The notes under the pieces were generated by a model that ran no database searches, was not told the origin of the DNA, and saw only the letters and a program-made list of their open reading frames with translations. 36,330 nt of DNA from an uncultured Candidatus Melainabacteria bacterium (GTDB taxonomy: Bacteria > Cyanobacteriota > Vampirovibrionia > Gastranaerophilales > Gastranaerophilaceae). Shown piece by piece: positions 1 to 7,793 of this stretch. The stretch lies in NCBI GenBank assembly GCA_949398305.1, contig CASLVD010000012.1:1-36330 (forward strand). The letters are read 5' to 3'. The position numbers were made by a program, and so were the translations under genes. Positions within the stretch are counted from its first letter, which is position 1; each line of letters starts with the position of its first letter.

Positions 1-42
1 AATTGAAAAATATAGACAAGTAGCTAAAAAATCTTGACAAAT

Positions 43-64
43 AAAAAGGCAGCTAAGTGCTGCC
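43..64 (-). terminator. Rho-independent terminator of the yggS-sepF operon
   Basis: On the minus strand a 6-bp GC-rich stem (GGCAGC / GCTGCC, 5-nt loop) is followed by a run of five T residues. It lies about 40 nt beyond the sepF stop codon, in the right orientation to end that transcript. Confidence 0.8.
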
Positions 65-104
65 TGTATACCTAAACTATCTCTCTTCTCATACCAAAAT
101 TATT

Positions 105-620
105 CTATTGTAGAGAGGTTCTCCACAAAGAATCGTTAAATTTACTTTGTTGAGGATTAGTATCTGCTGATAATGTTACATTGCTTGGAGCAAATACAAA
201 TACTAAATCTCCGACTTTTTTAGGGCTTCCGTTTAATGCTTGTGATGCACCGCAGACAAAGTCAATTGTTCTTTGAGATTGTTCTTTGTCTAAAAGGTGA
301 AGGTTAAGCATAACGATTTTTCTATCTTTTAGGTGTTGAACGATTGTGGCAGCATCATCAAATGAGCGAGGTTCAACAACTATAACTTCGTTACCGCCTC
401 TATTTGCGCTAGGGTGGCTAAGAACTTTTGCTTCGTTTTGTTTTTCTACTACCGGTGCATAAGATGGTGCGATCTCTCTTAAAGCACTGCCTTCTTCTAC
501 GTATTCATAATCATCTTCGTATTCATCAGAATCATTCATATCAACAAATGGATTTTCACCGCGGAATCCATCCATTACGAAATCTACAACTTTTCTGAAA
601 CTTTCTGTTATTGCTGCCAC
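105..620 (-). CDS. sepF: Cell division protein SepF
   Basis: SepF tethers FtsZ filaments to the membrane and helps build the division septum in Gram-positive bacteria and cyanobacteria. The 171-residue protein has the family layout: an N-terminal amphipathic membrane-binding segment (about residues 1-20), an acidic low-conservation linker (residues 25-75), and a C-terminal SepF domain (about 78-150) with VVEPRSFDDA, IVMLNLHLLDKEQSQRTIDF and a final VFVFAPSNV strand. The start is a GTG at 618-620, chosen because GGAGG lies 8 nt upstream and no better ATG exists. It follows yggS on the minus strand by 18 nt, the same pairing as ylmE-ylmF in Firmicutes, so the two are probably one transcript. 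Identity is clear; polymerisation and FtsZ binding are inferred from the family. Confidence 0.95.
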   Translation of the reverse strand: MAAITESFRKVVDFVMDGFRGENPFVDMNDSDEYEDDYEYVEEGSALREIAPSYAPVVEKQNEAKVLSHPSANRGGNEVIVVEPRSFDDAATIVQHLKDRKIVMLNLHLLDKEQSQRTIDFVCGASQALNGSPKKVGDLVFVFAPSNVTLSADTNPQQSKFNDSLWRTSLQ

Positions 621-638
621 CTATTTTTCCTCCGTTTA

Positions 639-1304
639 TCAATTAAATAATTTTCTACCTACCCTTAACATTGTTGAACCTTGTTGTGCCGCGATTTTAT
701 AATCCTGACTCATTCCCATTGAAATTTCCTGCAGTTTACAATTGAATTCATTTTCCAGCTCATTTTTTATTTGAACGATTTCTGAGAACAGTTTGGCGAT
801 TTCATCTTGTGCAATTCCTAACGGCGCTATATTCATAACCCCTGAGATTTCGATTGATTCAAGATTTTTAATTTGTTCAAAATTTTCAAACACTTCATCT
901 TTGGAAAATCCGAATTTTTGTTCTTCTTTAGCATTGTTTATTTGAATAAGGATTTTTTGGACTTTGCCAATTTGACTTGCGTGTTGTGAGATGCTTTGAG
1001 CAAGTTTTACCGAATCTACCGAATGTATGTAATCAAAAACTTTTACGGCTTGTTTCACTTTGTTGGTTTGTAAATGTCCGATTAGGTGAAAAGTCGAGTT
1101 TTGTCTTACGTTTTCCGGAAGGTTGTTTATTTTCTCGCAAGCTTCAATTACTCTTGATTCTCCGAAGTCGCGAAAGCCTGCTTGATATGCGGCAATTATT
1201 GCATCTTCGTTAAAATACTTTGTAACTGCAATTATTCTGGGTTTACAAGGTGCGATTTCTTCTTGTATTTGTAAAAGATTTTTTCTTATTGTCTCAATCA
1301 TCAT
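639..1304 (-). CDS. yggS: YggS/PROSC-type pyridoxal phosphate homeostasis protein
   Basis: A PLP-binding protein of the YggS/YlmE/PLPBP family, which keeps free pyridoxal phosphate in balance and has no well-defined catalytic reaction. At 221 residues it is close to the family's usual length. The PLP lysine lies in AVTKYF (Lys29). Other family marks are FGESRVIEA, HLIGHLQTNK, IHSVDSVKLA, the glycine-containing GVMNIAP and SMGMSQDY near the C-terminus. Two ATG codons stand in tandem at the start (1304 and 1301); an AGAGG motif just upstream fits either. It is the first gene of the yggS-sepF operon, behind the promoter at 1346-1374. Confidence 0.93.
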   Translation of the reverse strand: MMIETIRKNLLQIQEEIAPCKPRIIAVTKYFNEDAIIAAYQAGFRDFGESRVIEACEKINNLPENVRQNSTFHLIGHLQTNKVKQAVKVFDYIHSVDSVKLAQSISQHASQIGKVQKILIQINNAKEEQKFGFSKDEVFENFEQIKNLESIEISGVMNIAPLGIAQDEIAKLFSEIVQIKNELENEFNCKLQEISMGMSQDYKIAAQQGSTMLRVGRKLFN

Positions 1305-1345
1305 TTAACCTCTACAAGAACAGCTCTCAACATGAGCATGATTTA

Positions 1346-1374
1346 ATTGTACATTAGTTTTGCGGCATGTCCAA
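1346..1374 (-). promoter_or_regulatory. sigma70-type promoter of yggS-sepF
   Basis: On the minus strand TTGGAC (1369-1374) and TACAAT (1346-1351) are separated by 17 nt. The predicted start lies about 35 nt upstream of the yggS ATG. Seen by pattern only. Confidence 0.55.
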
Positions 1375-1412
1375 AATATTTATTTCTGTTAATATTTGCA
1401 AGAAATAAAGAT

Positions 1413-1445
1413 GGCTGAAACCATGTCCCCATCATGGTTTCAGCC
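1413..1445. repeat. 13-bp perfect inverted repeat, possible terminator of the 1558-1899 gene
   Basis: Arms GGCTGAAACCATG (1413-1425) and CATGGTTTCAGCC (1433-1445) are perfectly complementary around a 7-nt loop. The sequence lies in a 253-nt gap holding no gene. On the minus strand the stem is followed by a weak U-rich tail (ATCTTTATTTCT), so it may end transcription of the DUF2023-like gene. It could equally be a dispersed palindrome. Confidence 0.55.
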
Positions 1446-1557
1446 GCTATGGAGTTTTAGTTTGTGTGTTTACATAACTTAATATTATGATGGTTAGTAT
1501 TATGAAAAAGCTTGATTTTATTGAAGAGCATGGCATTTTTATAAGTTACATCAATAT

Positions 1558-1899
1558 TTAGGTTGAGCATGTATTTGTATAAAAATCAGGAGAGAGTCCT
1601 AAAAGCCTTTTATATTGCTCATTTCTGGAATATCCTAGCATGATTCCAAGGATGAAATCTTCATATTTTGAAATTTCATTGAGTTTTTGGCTGGAAAATT
1701 GTTTTAATATTACAAGACATTCGATTTTACCAAAGAAAATATTTATTTTGTTATTTCCTATTTCTTTTATTGAGTATTCGACGTTATTTTTGAGCAGCTG
1801 CTCGGCGTATGTCGGATAATCCTCACGGGTGCAGGTATACATTGCTAAATCCCGCATACCTTTTTTGTATTCATATATCAAATTATTAAATAATTCCAT
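1558..1899 (-). CDS. DUF2023-like small protein
   Basis: A 113-residue cytoplasmic protein with no signal peptide or membrane segment. The pattern of an N-terminal YEYKKGMRDLAMYT, a central NKINIFFGKIECL and a late EDFILGIMLGY resembles my recollection of the DUF2023 family, whose function is unknown to me. No catalytic motif is evident. The start ATG has GAGGAG about 9 nt upstream. The gene is divergent from the ZIP transporter at 1991 with a 91-nt gap, so metal-responsive control of both is possible, but I saw no clear Fur or Zur box. The family assignment is from memory of the pattern and should be treated as moderate. Confidence 0.7.
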   Translation of the reverse strand: MELFNNLIYEYKKGMRDLAMYTCTREDYPTYAEQLLKNNVEYSIKEIGNNKINIFFGKIECLVILKQFSSQKLNEISKYEDFILGIMLGYSRNEQYKRLLGLSPDFYTNTCST

Positions 1900-1990
1900 A
1901 AAATCTTCTCCTCTTCCTGTGTGTTAAGACGTATGAGTTATAAAAAAGTTTCTTTGTGGTAATATTGTTTTGCAAAGGATATAAGTTTTT

Positions 1991-2797
1991 ATGAATTTAC
2001 AAAACAATTTCGCATTAGCATTTAGCCTCACTATGTTAGCCGGTTTAACAACAGCAATAGGCGGAGCTGTTGCATTTATTACAAAGAAAGATAATTTAAA
2101 GGCTTTATCAATAGGATTGGGGTTTTCTGCCGGTGTAATGATATTTATATCTTTAGTTGACATTATTCCGGGTTCTGAAACTTTATTGAAGGCTAATTTC
2201 CCGGAAACATATAAATGGCTGGTTTTTGGTGGATTTGTTATAGGTCTTTTAGTATCTGTTTTGATTGACTATTTTTTACCCGATCACGTTGATACAGAAG
2301 AACTTTTGCATCCTGACAATCCTGAATCCTGTTCACATAACCATTACAAGCTAAAAAGAGCAGGTTTTTTAACTGCTGTTGCGATTTGTATACATAATTT
2401 TCCTGAGGGTATGGCAACATTTTTAACTACGACTCAAAATGTAACTTTGGGTTTATCGGTTGCGTTTGCGATTGCTATACATAATATCCCCGAAGGTATT
2501 GCTGTAGCGCTTCCTATCTATCATGTTACGGGTAAAAAACGTTACGCAATGCTTTATGCGGCATTATCAGGAATTACAGAACCGATCGGGGCATTAGTCG
2601 GAATGTTTATTTTCGGGCTTTTTGTTCCTCATGTGTTGGTTGGTTTTTTAATGGCGGCTGTTGCAGGGATTATGACATATATTTCATTTGATACACTTTT
2701 ACCGCTTGCAAAAGAGTATGGAAACTGGCACTTATCAATTGTTGGTATAATTTCAGGGATTCTGTTTATCTGGTTAAGTTTGATTCTATTAGGTTAA
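1991..2797 (+). CDS. zupT: ZIP-family metal transporter, ZupT-like
   Basis: An inner-membrane importer of zinc and possibly other divalent metals. The 268-residue protein has about eight hydrophobic helices. The two signature metal-site helices carry HNFPEG (His135, Glu139) and HNIPEG (His164, Glu168), which form the binuclear centre in the ZIP family. The long loop between helices 3 and 4 contains a His/Cys-rich stretch (residues 107-118, with CSHNH), typical of a metal-sensing loop. The start has AAAGGA 11 nt upstream, slightly far but the only candidate. The gene appears to be its own transcription unit, since rplI downstream has a separate promoter. Substrate choice is inferred from the family. 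Confidence 0.92.
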   Translation: MNLQNNFALAFSLTMLAGLTTAIGGAVAFITKKDNLKALSIGLGFSAGVMIFISLVDIIPGSETLLKANFPETYKWLVFGGFVIGLLVSVLIDYFLPDHVDTEELLHPDNPESCSHNHYKLKRAGFLTAVAICIHNFPEGMATFLTTTQNVTLGLSVAFAIAIHNIPEGIAVALPIYHVTGKKRYAMLYAALSGITEPIGALVGMFIFGLFVPHVLVGFLMAAVAGIMTYISFDTLLPLAKEYGNWHLSIVGIISGILFIWLSLILLG

Positions 2798-2820
2798 ACT
2801 TAACAAAATTATAAAAACTC

Positions 2821-2849
2821 TTGGCAAATTCGCATGTTTGTAGTATGTT
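2821..2849 (+). promoter_or_regulatory. sigma70-type promoter of rplI
   Basis: TTGGCA (2821-2826) and TATGTT (2844-2849) are spaced by 17 nt, about 42 nt upstream of the rplI start and its AAAGGAG ribosome-binding site. It may also serve the downstream MetE-like, CooC-like and folD genes. Confidence 0.6.
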
Positions 2850-2891
2850 AGGGCTACATGCAGAAATATAAATACAAAGGAGAATTGTAAA

Positions 2892-3389
2892 ATGCAAGTT
2901 ATATTAAAAAAAGAAGTTCAAAATTTAGGTGAAGTTGGCGATATCGTAAACGTTAAAGACGGTTATGCAAGAAACTTCCTTCTTCCTCAAGGTGCAGCAG
3001 AAGTTGCAACTGCCGGTGCTTTAGAAAACAGAGAAAAAAATATCGCAAGAATTAAAGCTAAACAAGAAAAATTACATCAAGAAGCTTTAGAAAAAGCAGA
3101 AGCTATCGAAAAATTCGGTAAATTGGAATTATCAGCTAAAGCTGGTGAATCCGGTAAATTATTCGGTACAATTACAACTAAGAAATTAACTGAAGAATTA
3201 CAAGCTCAAGCAGGTATTGAAGTAGATAGAAAATCAGTTTCATTAAATGCTCCAATCAATAAAGTTGGTGAATACAAAATGTTAATTAAATTAACTTCAA
3301 AAGTTAAATGTGAATTAGCAATCTCAGTTTCAGCTTCAGAAGTTGTAAAAGAATCTATCGAAGAAACAGTTGAAGAATCTGCTGAATAG
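2892..3389 (+). CDS. rplI: 50S ribosomal protein L9
   Basis: L9 binds 23S rRNA near the L1 stalk and projects a second domain on a long helix. The 165-residue protein has the N-terminal signature (LKKEVQNLGEVGDIVNVKDG, then YARNFLLPQG), a Lys/Glu-rich central helix (about residues 47-75) and the C-terminal domain with KLFGTIT. It ends with an acidic Glu-rich tail of about 15 residues, longer than in E. coli. AAAGGAG lies 9 nt upstream. Codon use is visibly biased toward A-ending codons compared with neighbours, as expected for a highly expressed gene. The next gene starts 23 nt after the stop. Confidence 0.97.
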   Translation: MQVILKKEVQNLGEVGDIVNVKDGYARNFLLPQGAAEVATAGALENREKNIARIKAKQEKLHQEALEKAEAIEKFGKLELSAKAGESGKLFGTITTKKLTEELQAQAGIEVDRKSVSLNAPINKVGEYKMLIKLTSKVKCELAISVSASEVVKESIEETVEESAE

Positions 3390-3412
3390 TTTCATCGTAT
3401 AAAGGAGTGTGG

Positions 3413-4456
3413 ATGAATCAATTTCCAAATCTAAAACTGCAACCTGTTGCAATTGGTTCACTGCCTTATGATAATGTAAACGATGCTATGGAGCTTGTGG
3501 GAAGGTATTTTAAACAAATCCCGTTTTTCCCGCAGATGACAAAAATTAACAAAAACGAAGACATGATTAACCAAATTTTGGAAGGTCTGCCTTCGTTTTT
3601 GGATTTGGAGGGGTTTTATTCGGATTACCGCTCTGTTATTGATGATAATAATCTTGAAAAACTTAAAAAATACGCAATAAATGGGATTTCGTTTCCGGCA
3701 TTTGAAAAATATTTAACGCAGAACAAACCTCATTTTGCGAAAGGGCAGATTGCAGGTCCTTACACGTTTTCATTGGCACTTAAAGGTAATGATGTCAGAA
3801 GTGTAATTTTTGATAGGGCTTTGCGCGATGTTGTAGTGAAGTTTTTGAGTTTGAAGGCTTTGTGGATAATTTCGCAAATAAAATCTGCAAATTCCGATAC
3901 TGTTCCGATAATTTTTTTGGATGAACCTTCTTTTGCAGGGTTTGGTGAAGCGGGTCATTTTGCAATTACATGCGATCAAGCAGTTAGTATGATGAAAGAA
4001 ATAAGTGATATTATTCATAGAAGCGGTGCTTTATGCGGGGTTCATTGTTGTGGAAAATGCAGGTGGGATGTTCCGATATCTGCTGGTGTTGATATTATAA
4101 ATCCTGATATTTATACATATTTTGTAAATTTCTTTGAATATAGTGAAAGTATTGGAAAATTTTTGCAAAATGGCGGGAAAATTGCATGGGGAATTGTGCC
4201 GACAAAAGATTTAACAGCGCTTAGAAAAATAACACTTCAAAATCTTGTTGAAAAGTTTAAATTTTGCGTAAAGAATTTGACTAATAGTGGTATTGATGAG
4301 AAACTTATTATAGATAATTCGTTGATTACTTCCTCATGCGGAGTCGGTTCTTTAGATATAGAATCAGCAGAGCGTGCAATGGGTTTGGTTTTTGAATTGT
4401 CTGAAACACTAAGAAATAATAAGGAGATTCTGAATCCGGTTCAGAATTACAATTAA
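3413..4456 (+). CDS. Short (core) MetE-like zinc methyltransferase, candidate methionine synthase
   Basis: The 347-residue protein belongs to the MetE C-terminal / uroporphyrinogen-decarboxylase-like barrel superfamily. Visible marks are AIGSLP near the start (residues 13-18), PQMTK, QIAGPYTF, FLDEPSF (Asp170-Glu171-Pro172), a His-x-Cys pair in GVHCCGKC (His211, Cys213), an acidic residue at about 232 (NPD) and a late SSCG cysteine (Cys309). His-x-Cys ... acidic ... Cys is the zinc site that activates homocysteine in MetE. It lacks the N-terminal half that binds methyltetrahydrofolate in full MetE, so the methyl donor is probably a corrinoid protein, as in folate-independent core-MetE families. 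ATG 3413 is chosen over an upstream in-frame GTG (3407) because AAAGGAG sits 5 nt before it. It is followed 20 nt later by a CooC-type ATPase. A corrinoid-protein methyltransferase of the MtaA type is the main alternative. Confidence 0.8.
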   Translation: MNQFPNLKLQPVAIGSLPYDNVNDAMELVGRYFKQIPFFPQMTKINKNEDMINQILEGLPSFLDLEGFYSDYRSVIDDNNLEKLKKYAINGISFPAFEKYLTQNKPHFAKGQIAGPYTFSLALKGNDVRSVIFDRALRDVVVKFLSLKALWIISQIKSANSDTVPIIFLDEPSFAGFGEAGHFAITCDQAVSMMKEISDIIHRSGALCGVHCCGKCRWDVPISAGVDIINPDIYTYFVNFFEYSESIGKFLQNGGKIAWGIVPTKDLTALRKITLQNLVEKFKFCVKNLTNSGIDEKLIIDNSLITSSCGVGSLDIESAERAMGLVFELSETLRNNKEILNPVQNYN

Positions 4457-4476
4457 TATAAAGAGGATTTAGTAAT

Positions 4477-5229
4477 TTGACTGTAAAACTTGCAATAACA
4501 GGTAAAGGCGGAAGCGGAAAAACAACAATAGTAAAAGCTTTTATGCAGATTTTTAAGGAAATGTATCCAGAAAAATCCATTTTGTTATTTGATAATGATT
4601 TGGCAGGTGAATTGGGACATAGTTTTGGTCTTGATATAAGAAATACTATTTATGGTATTCGAAGCGGCAAGCACGAGTATAAAACCGGAATTCCTGAAGA
4701 TATGACAAAACAAGAATTTATTGAATGGGCGATGGAAGATATTTTAGTGTCGCTTGATGACAATGTTGACATTATTGTATCGTGGCTTGTCGGTTCAAAA
4801 GATTGCCGCTGTCCTGTAACAAAATTGATTAATGATGCAGTAAATAAGCTTATCAATCGTTATGATATTGTGATTTTCGACTGCGAATTTGATTTAAAAT
4901 ACCTAAATCAAATTGTTGATACTGAAATTGACGCGACAATTATTACCGCAAACCCGACAGAAGAATCCGCACACCTTGCTAAGCGTATTGAAGAGTTCAG
5001 CTCAAAATATGCAGCAGGAACTCAGCTTGGTGTTGTAATCAATAAGGTTGATAACAGCGATTTATCATCAGTTTACGGACTTTTGAAAAAATATGACCTA
5101 GATATTTTGGGTGTAATTCCGTATGATAAAAATATGGAGCAAAACCCTATTTCGCGTGAATCTCAAGTCGTTCAGGATGCGATTAAGGAATTTTATTTTA
5201 GATTAAATCTTCCGCAATTAAAGCAGTAG
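4477..5229 (+). CDS. CooC-type P-loop ATPase (nickel-insertion / maturation family)
   Basis: A 250-residue ParA/MinD-superfamily ATPase. The deviant Walker A GKGGSGKTT (residues 9-17) with its signature lysine is followed by LLFDNDLAG in switch I. Cys110-Arg-Cys112 matches the Cys-x-Cys metal-binding motif of CooC1, which loads nickel into carbon monoxide dehydrogenase. VIFDCEF and VVINKVD are the later nucleotide-binding elements. Translation starts at TTG 4477, with AAGAGGA 9 nt upstream. It lies between the MetE-like gene and folD (7-nt gap), an arrangement that recalls cooC and folD in acetogen Wood-Ljungdahl clusters. No CODH gene is in this window, so the client could be another nickel or corrinoid enzyme. 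Confidence 0.82.
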   Translation: MTVKLAITGKGGSGKTTIVKAFMQIFKEMYPEKSILLFDNDLAGELGHSFGLDIRNTIYGIRSGKHEYKTGIPEDMTKQEFIEWAMEDILVSLDDNVDIIVSWLVGSKDCRCPVTKLINDAVNKLINRYDIVIFDCEFDLKYLNQIVDTEIDATIITANPTEESAHLAKRIEEFSSKYAAGTQLGVVINKVDNSDLSSVYGLLKKYDLDILGVIPYDKNMEQNPISRESQVVQDAIKEFYFRLNLPQLKQ

Positions 5230-5236
5230 GAGAAGT

Positions 5237-6076
5237 ATGGCGCAAATTTTAGATGGCAAAAAGTTAAGAGAAAAAATTTTGGGTGAGTTGAAACTTAAAG
5301 TTGAAAGTTTTACGCAAAAGCCGTCACTTGTTGTGATTTTAGTAGGAGAGAACCCTGCAAGTAAGATTTATGTAAATAACAAGAAAAAAACTGCTCAGAA
5401 TCTCGGGATAAATTCTGAAGTGATAAATTACCCGTCAGATATTACAGAACAAGAGCTTCTTGATAAAATTGAAGAATTAAATAACGATAAAAATGTGACA
5501 GCAATTCTTGTCCAATTACCTTTGCCTGAGCATATTTCAAAAGAAAATGTAATTAATACGATATCACCTTCAAAAGATGTTGACGGATTTACTCCGTATA
5601 ATTTTGGAAAGCTTTTTTCCGGGTCAGAGCCTGTGGTTTATCCGTGTACTCCAAAAGGGATTTTATTGCTTCTTGATGAATACGGCATTAAACTTGAAGG
5701 AAAACACGCAGTAATTGTTGGACGTTCTAATATTGTCGGGCGTCCTTTATCTCAAATGCTTTTAAACAGAAATGCAACGGTTACGGTATGTCATAGCCGC
5801 AGTGAAAATCTTTCAGACATAATAAAAACTGCAGATATTGTTGTGTCTGCAGCGGGGAAAAATGTTATTAAAGGGGAAATGTTAAAATCTGGTTGTGTGG
5901 TAGTAGATGTCGGGATTTTCAAAGATGAGAACGGGAAAACCCGCGGAGACGTGGACTTTGAAACAGCATCCCAAGTTGCATCATACATATCACCTGTTCC
6001 GGGTGGTGTCGGGCCGATGACTATTGCATCGTTAATGCTTAACACCGTGGAACTATATGTTAAAAATTCGGGTTGA
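5237..6076 (+). CDS. folD: Bifunctional methylene-THF dehydrogenase / methenyl-THF cyclohydrolase
   Basis: FolD interconverts 5,10-methylene-, 5,10-methenyl- and 10-formyl-tetrahydrofolate in the cytosol. The 279-residue protein is of normal length. The cyclohydrolase site contains YVNNKKK with the catalytic lysine (about residues 46-52). ILVQLPLP, SPSKDVDGF and PCTPKGI are the substrate-site signatures. The NADP-binding domain carries GRSNIVGRP, and the late PVPGGVGPMT is also diagnostic. AGGAG lies 3 nt upstream of the ATG, overlapping the end of the CooC-like gene, so the two are surely co-transcribed. The gene ends 4 nt from the convergent hypothetical gene at 6081, with no obvious terminator between. 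Confidence 0.97.
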   Translation: MAQILDGKKLREKILGELKLKVESFTQKPSLVVILVGENPASKIYVNNKKKTAQNLGINSEVINYPSDITEQELLDKIEELNNDKNVTAILVQLPLPEHISKENVINTISPSKDVDGFTPYNFGKLFSGSEPVVYPCTPKGILLLLDEYGIKLEGKHAVIVGRSNIVGRPLSQMLLNRNATVTVCHSRSENLSDIIKTADIVVSAAGKNVIKGEMLKSGCVVVDVGIFKDENGKTRGDVDFETASQVASYISPVPGGVGPMTIASLMLNTVELYVKNSG

Positions 6077-6080
6077 GTTA

Positions 6081-6410
6081 CTATGAACCGCCTAACAGGT
6101 TCAAAGTACAGCTTGACTTGATGTTGTTGTTTACAAGTGTTTTCAAGCCTGAAATTTCGTTTTCAATTGCTGTTAATTGTGAATCAATAGAGTCCTTCTC
6201 TGTTTCTAATTGATCACTCAAATCTTCATAATAAATGTAGTCAGCATCTTCTGTACAATCTGCATCAGAACTTGCGTATTCTCTTTCAATTGCTGTCATT
6301 TGAGAAGTTGCATACTGAATTTGGTTCATAATTGATAAATACTGAAATTGTAAAAAGTTTTTTTGCAAAGTCATTAAACTTTTTTGACTTGCCAATGCTA
6401 AAAATGCCAT
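6081..6410 (-). CDS. Small coiled-coil protein of unknown function
   Basis: I do not recognise this 109-residue protein. The N-terminus (MAFLALASQKSLMTLQKNFLQ) is hydrophobic/amphipathic without a typical signal peptide. The rest is rich in Gln, Glu and Ser with heptad-like spacing (about residues 30-95), suggesting a helical coiled coil. Two cysteines (Cys52 and Cys101) are far apart. AAGGAG lies 9 nt upstream of the start. A near-palindromic 17-nt motif at 6491-6507, shared with another hypothetical gene's upstream region, lies 80 nt upstream. It may be a lineage-specific structural or surface protein; this is a guess. Confidence 0.65.
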   Translation of the reverse strand: MAFLALASQKSLMTLQKNFLQFQYLSIMNQIQYATSQMTAIEREYASSDADCTEDADYIYYEDLSDQLETEKDSIDSQLTAIENEISGLKTLVNNNIKSSCTLNLLGGS

Positions 6411-6490
6411 AATCTCGTCTCCTTATTTAAAAAGTTCTCTCTTCTATATAAAGTTTTTTGGAAATCTCTAATTTCAACAAGAAGGTTTTT

Positions 6491-6507
6491 TGTAACATTT
6501 GTTTACA
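6491..6507. promoter_or_regulatory. Shared 17-bp motif TGTAACATTTGTTTACA
   Basis: A near-palindrome in the divergent gap between the 6081-6410 and 6591-7793 genes. Apart from an inverted AT centre and one base it matches 22583-22599, and partly 20126-20142. Possible regulator site; the protein is unknown. Confidence 0.35.
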
Positions 6508-6535
6508 AAGTGCACATTCTTATTATGTAAATTAG

Positions 6536-6564
6536 TTGCCTGATAAGTTTGAATAAGGTAAAAT
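6536..6564 (+). promoter_or_regulatory. sigma70-type promoter of the beta-lactamase-like / ldpA operon
   Basis: TTGCCT (6536-6541) and TAAAAT (6559-6564) are 17 nt apart, 26 nt upstream of the ATG at 6591 and just before the GGAGAGG ribosome-binding site. Confidence 0.55.
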
Positions 6565-6590
6565 AGAAAATAATATTGGAGAGGAAATTA

Positions 6591-7793
6591 ATGCCGAAAT
6601 TAGCAAATGTGCATAGGCAAACTTATACAGAATCAGCAGAGGTCTTGAATTTTAGACAATATCGTGCTGATTACGATTATTCCCGATATAATTCCAAAAC
6701 GGATAGATATGGAACATTAAGAGAAGCTAACAGACCAAGAAGAAAAAAAACTAAAAAAAGAAACATTTTTCATTTTTTAATTTCTTTATCTGTGTTCTGG
6801 TTTGTATTGTTTTGTGCTATGCCGTATTCATTCAGGCATATAACCGGTGCAATGTTTAATCCTACTCCTTATAAAGCTGTTAAAGCTGATATGTATGATA
6901 TTAGTTTTCCAACATATAGTTATTTGTCTAATAGCTGGTTTTTGGGTAAACGCGGGTTTAATTTCTCAGCAGCGAAGAAAAAAGCTCAGATGGTTTCTTT
7001 AAATGAAAATGTAAGTATGCCTGTTTTGAAACGAGAGCTGATGAATCTTATGGAAGAATATGCTTCTGTTAAACCGGCTGTTTATGTTTGGGATTATGAA
7101 ACAGGTAATTATGTTGATATTAATGCTTCAAAAAGTTATGCAACTGCAAGTATAATTAAAATTCCTGTTTTGATTGATGTGTTTAAATCAATTGAGGCCG
7201 GACAATTCTCATTAGAGGATACAATGCCTCTAACCGAATACTATAGAACAGAGGGTTCTGGCAGTATGCAGTTTAAGGCGCGAAATTCCGAGTATACAAT
7301 TGATAAACTTGCAGAACTTATGATTACAGAATCAGATAATTCTGCAACAAATATGCTTATATCAAAGGTTGGTTCAATGACAGATGTAAACCAATCTATA
7401 AGAAATTGGGGTCTGAAAAATACAACACTTCAAACCTGGCTTCCTGATTTAACCGGAACAAATCGTACAACTGCCCGTGATATGGCCCAAATGCTCTATA
7501 ATATTGATGAAAACGACAAATTTTTAACAGAATCATCCAGAAGCAGAATACTTAATTATATGGGTCATGTTCATAATAACCGTCTAATTCAGGCAGGACT
7601 TGGTGCGGGATCTGTATTTTTACATAAAACAGGTGATATTGGTACAATGCTTGGAGATGCCGGAATTGTTATTGCACCGAACGGAAAAAAATATATTGTT
7701 GTTATTCTTGCAAATCGTCCTCATAATTCTGTTGCCGGAAAAGATTTCATTGTGCACGCTTCAGAAATTATTTATAACTATATGGTGAAATAA
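6591..7793 (+). CDS. Membrane-anchored class A beta-lactamase-fold serine hydrolase lacking the general-base Glu
   Basis: A 400-residue penicillin-recognising protein. Residues 1-58 are a basic, Tyr/Arg-rich cytoplasmic tail, 60-77 are one membrane anchor, and the catalytic domain (about 140-400) is outside. The active-site motifs are Ser187-Ile-Ile-Lys190, Ser248-Asp-Asn250 and Lys346-Thr-Gly348, with class A spacing (61 residues between the first two). In class A beta-lactamases Glu166 lies 36 residues after the SDN serine; here that place is Leu284 (TWLPDL) and the omega loop is shortened. Hydrolysis of acylated drug is therefore doubtful; a peptidoglycan-related role is more likely. ATG 6591 is preferred over an in-frame TTG at 6576 because GGAGAGG sits 6 nt upstream of it. 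Its stop overlaps the ldpA start (TAATG). Confidence 0.88.
   Translation: MPKLANVHRQTYTESAEVLNFRQYRADYDYSRYNSKTDRYGTLREANRPRRKKTKKRNIFHFLISLSVFWFVLFCAMPYSFRHITGAMFNPTPYKAVKADMYDISFPTYSYLSNSWFLGKRGFNFSAAKKKAQMVSLNENVSMPVLKRELMNLMEEYASVKPAVYVWDYETGNYVDINASKSYATASIIKIPVLIDVFKSIEAGQFSLEDTMPLTEYYRTEGSGSMQFKARNSEYTIDKLAELMITESDNSATNMLISKVGSMTDVNQSIRNWGLKNTTLQTWLPDLTGTNRTTARDMAQMLYNIDENDKFLTESSRSRILNYMGHVHNNRLIQAGLGAGSVFLHKTGDIGTMLGDAGIVIAPNGKKYIVVILANRPHNSVAGKDFIVHASEIIYNYMVK

Noticed and set aside
1486-1561. 24-codon ORF on the plus strand (MMVSIMKKLDF...)
   Set aside because: No ribosome-binding site or leaderless -10 box, and it runs into the end of the opposite DUF2023-like gene.
3407-3412. 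GTG start 6 nt upstream for the MetE-like gene
   Set aside because: The GTG overlaps the AAAGGAG ribosome-binding site; ATG 3413 is properly spaced.
6084-6101. Short GAACC/GGTTC hairpin between folD and the 6081 gene
   Set aside because: Only 5 bp and no T-run; it also overlaps coding sequence, so no terminator call.
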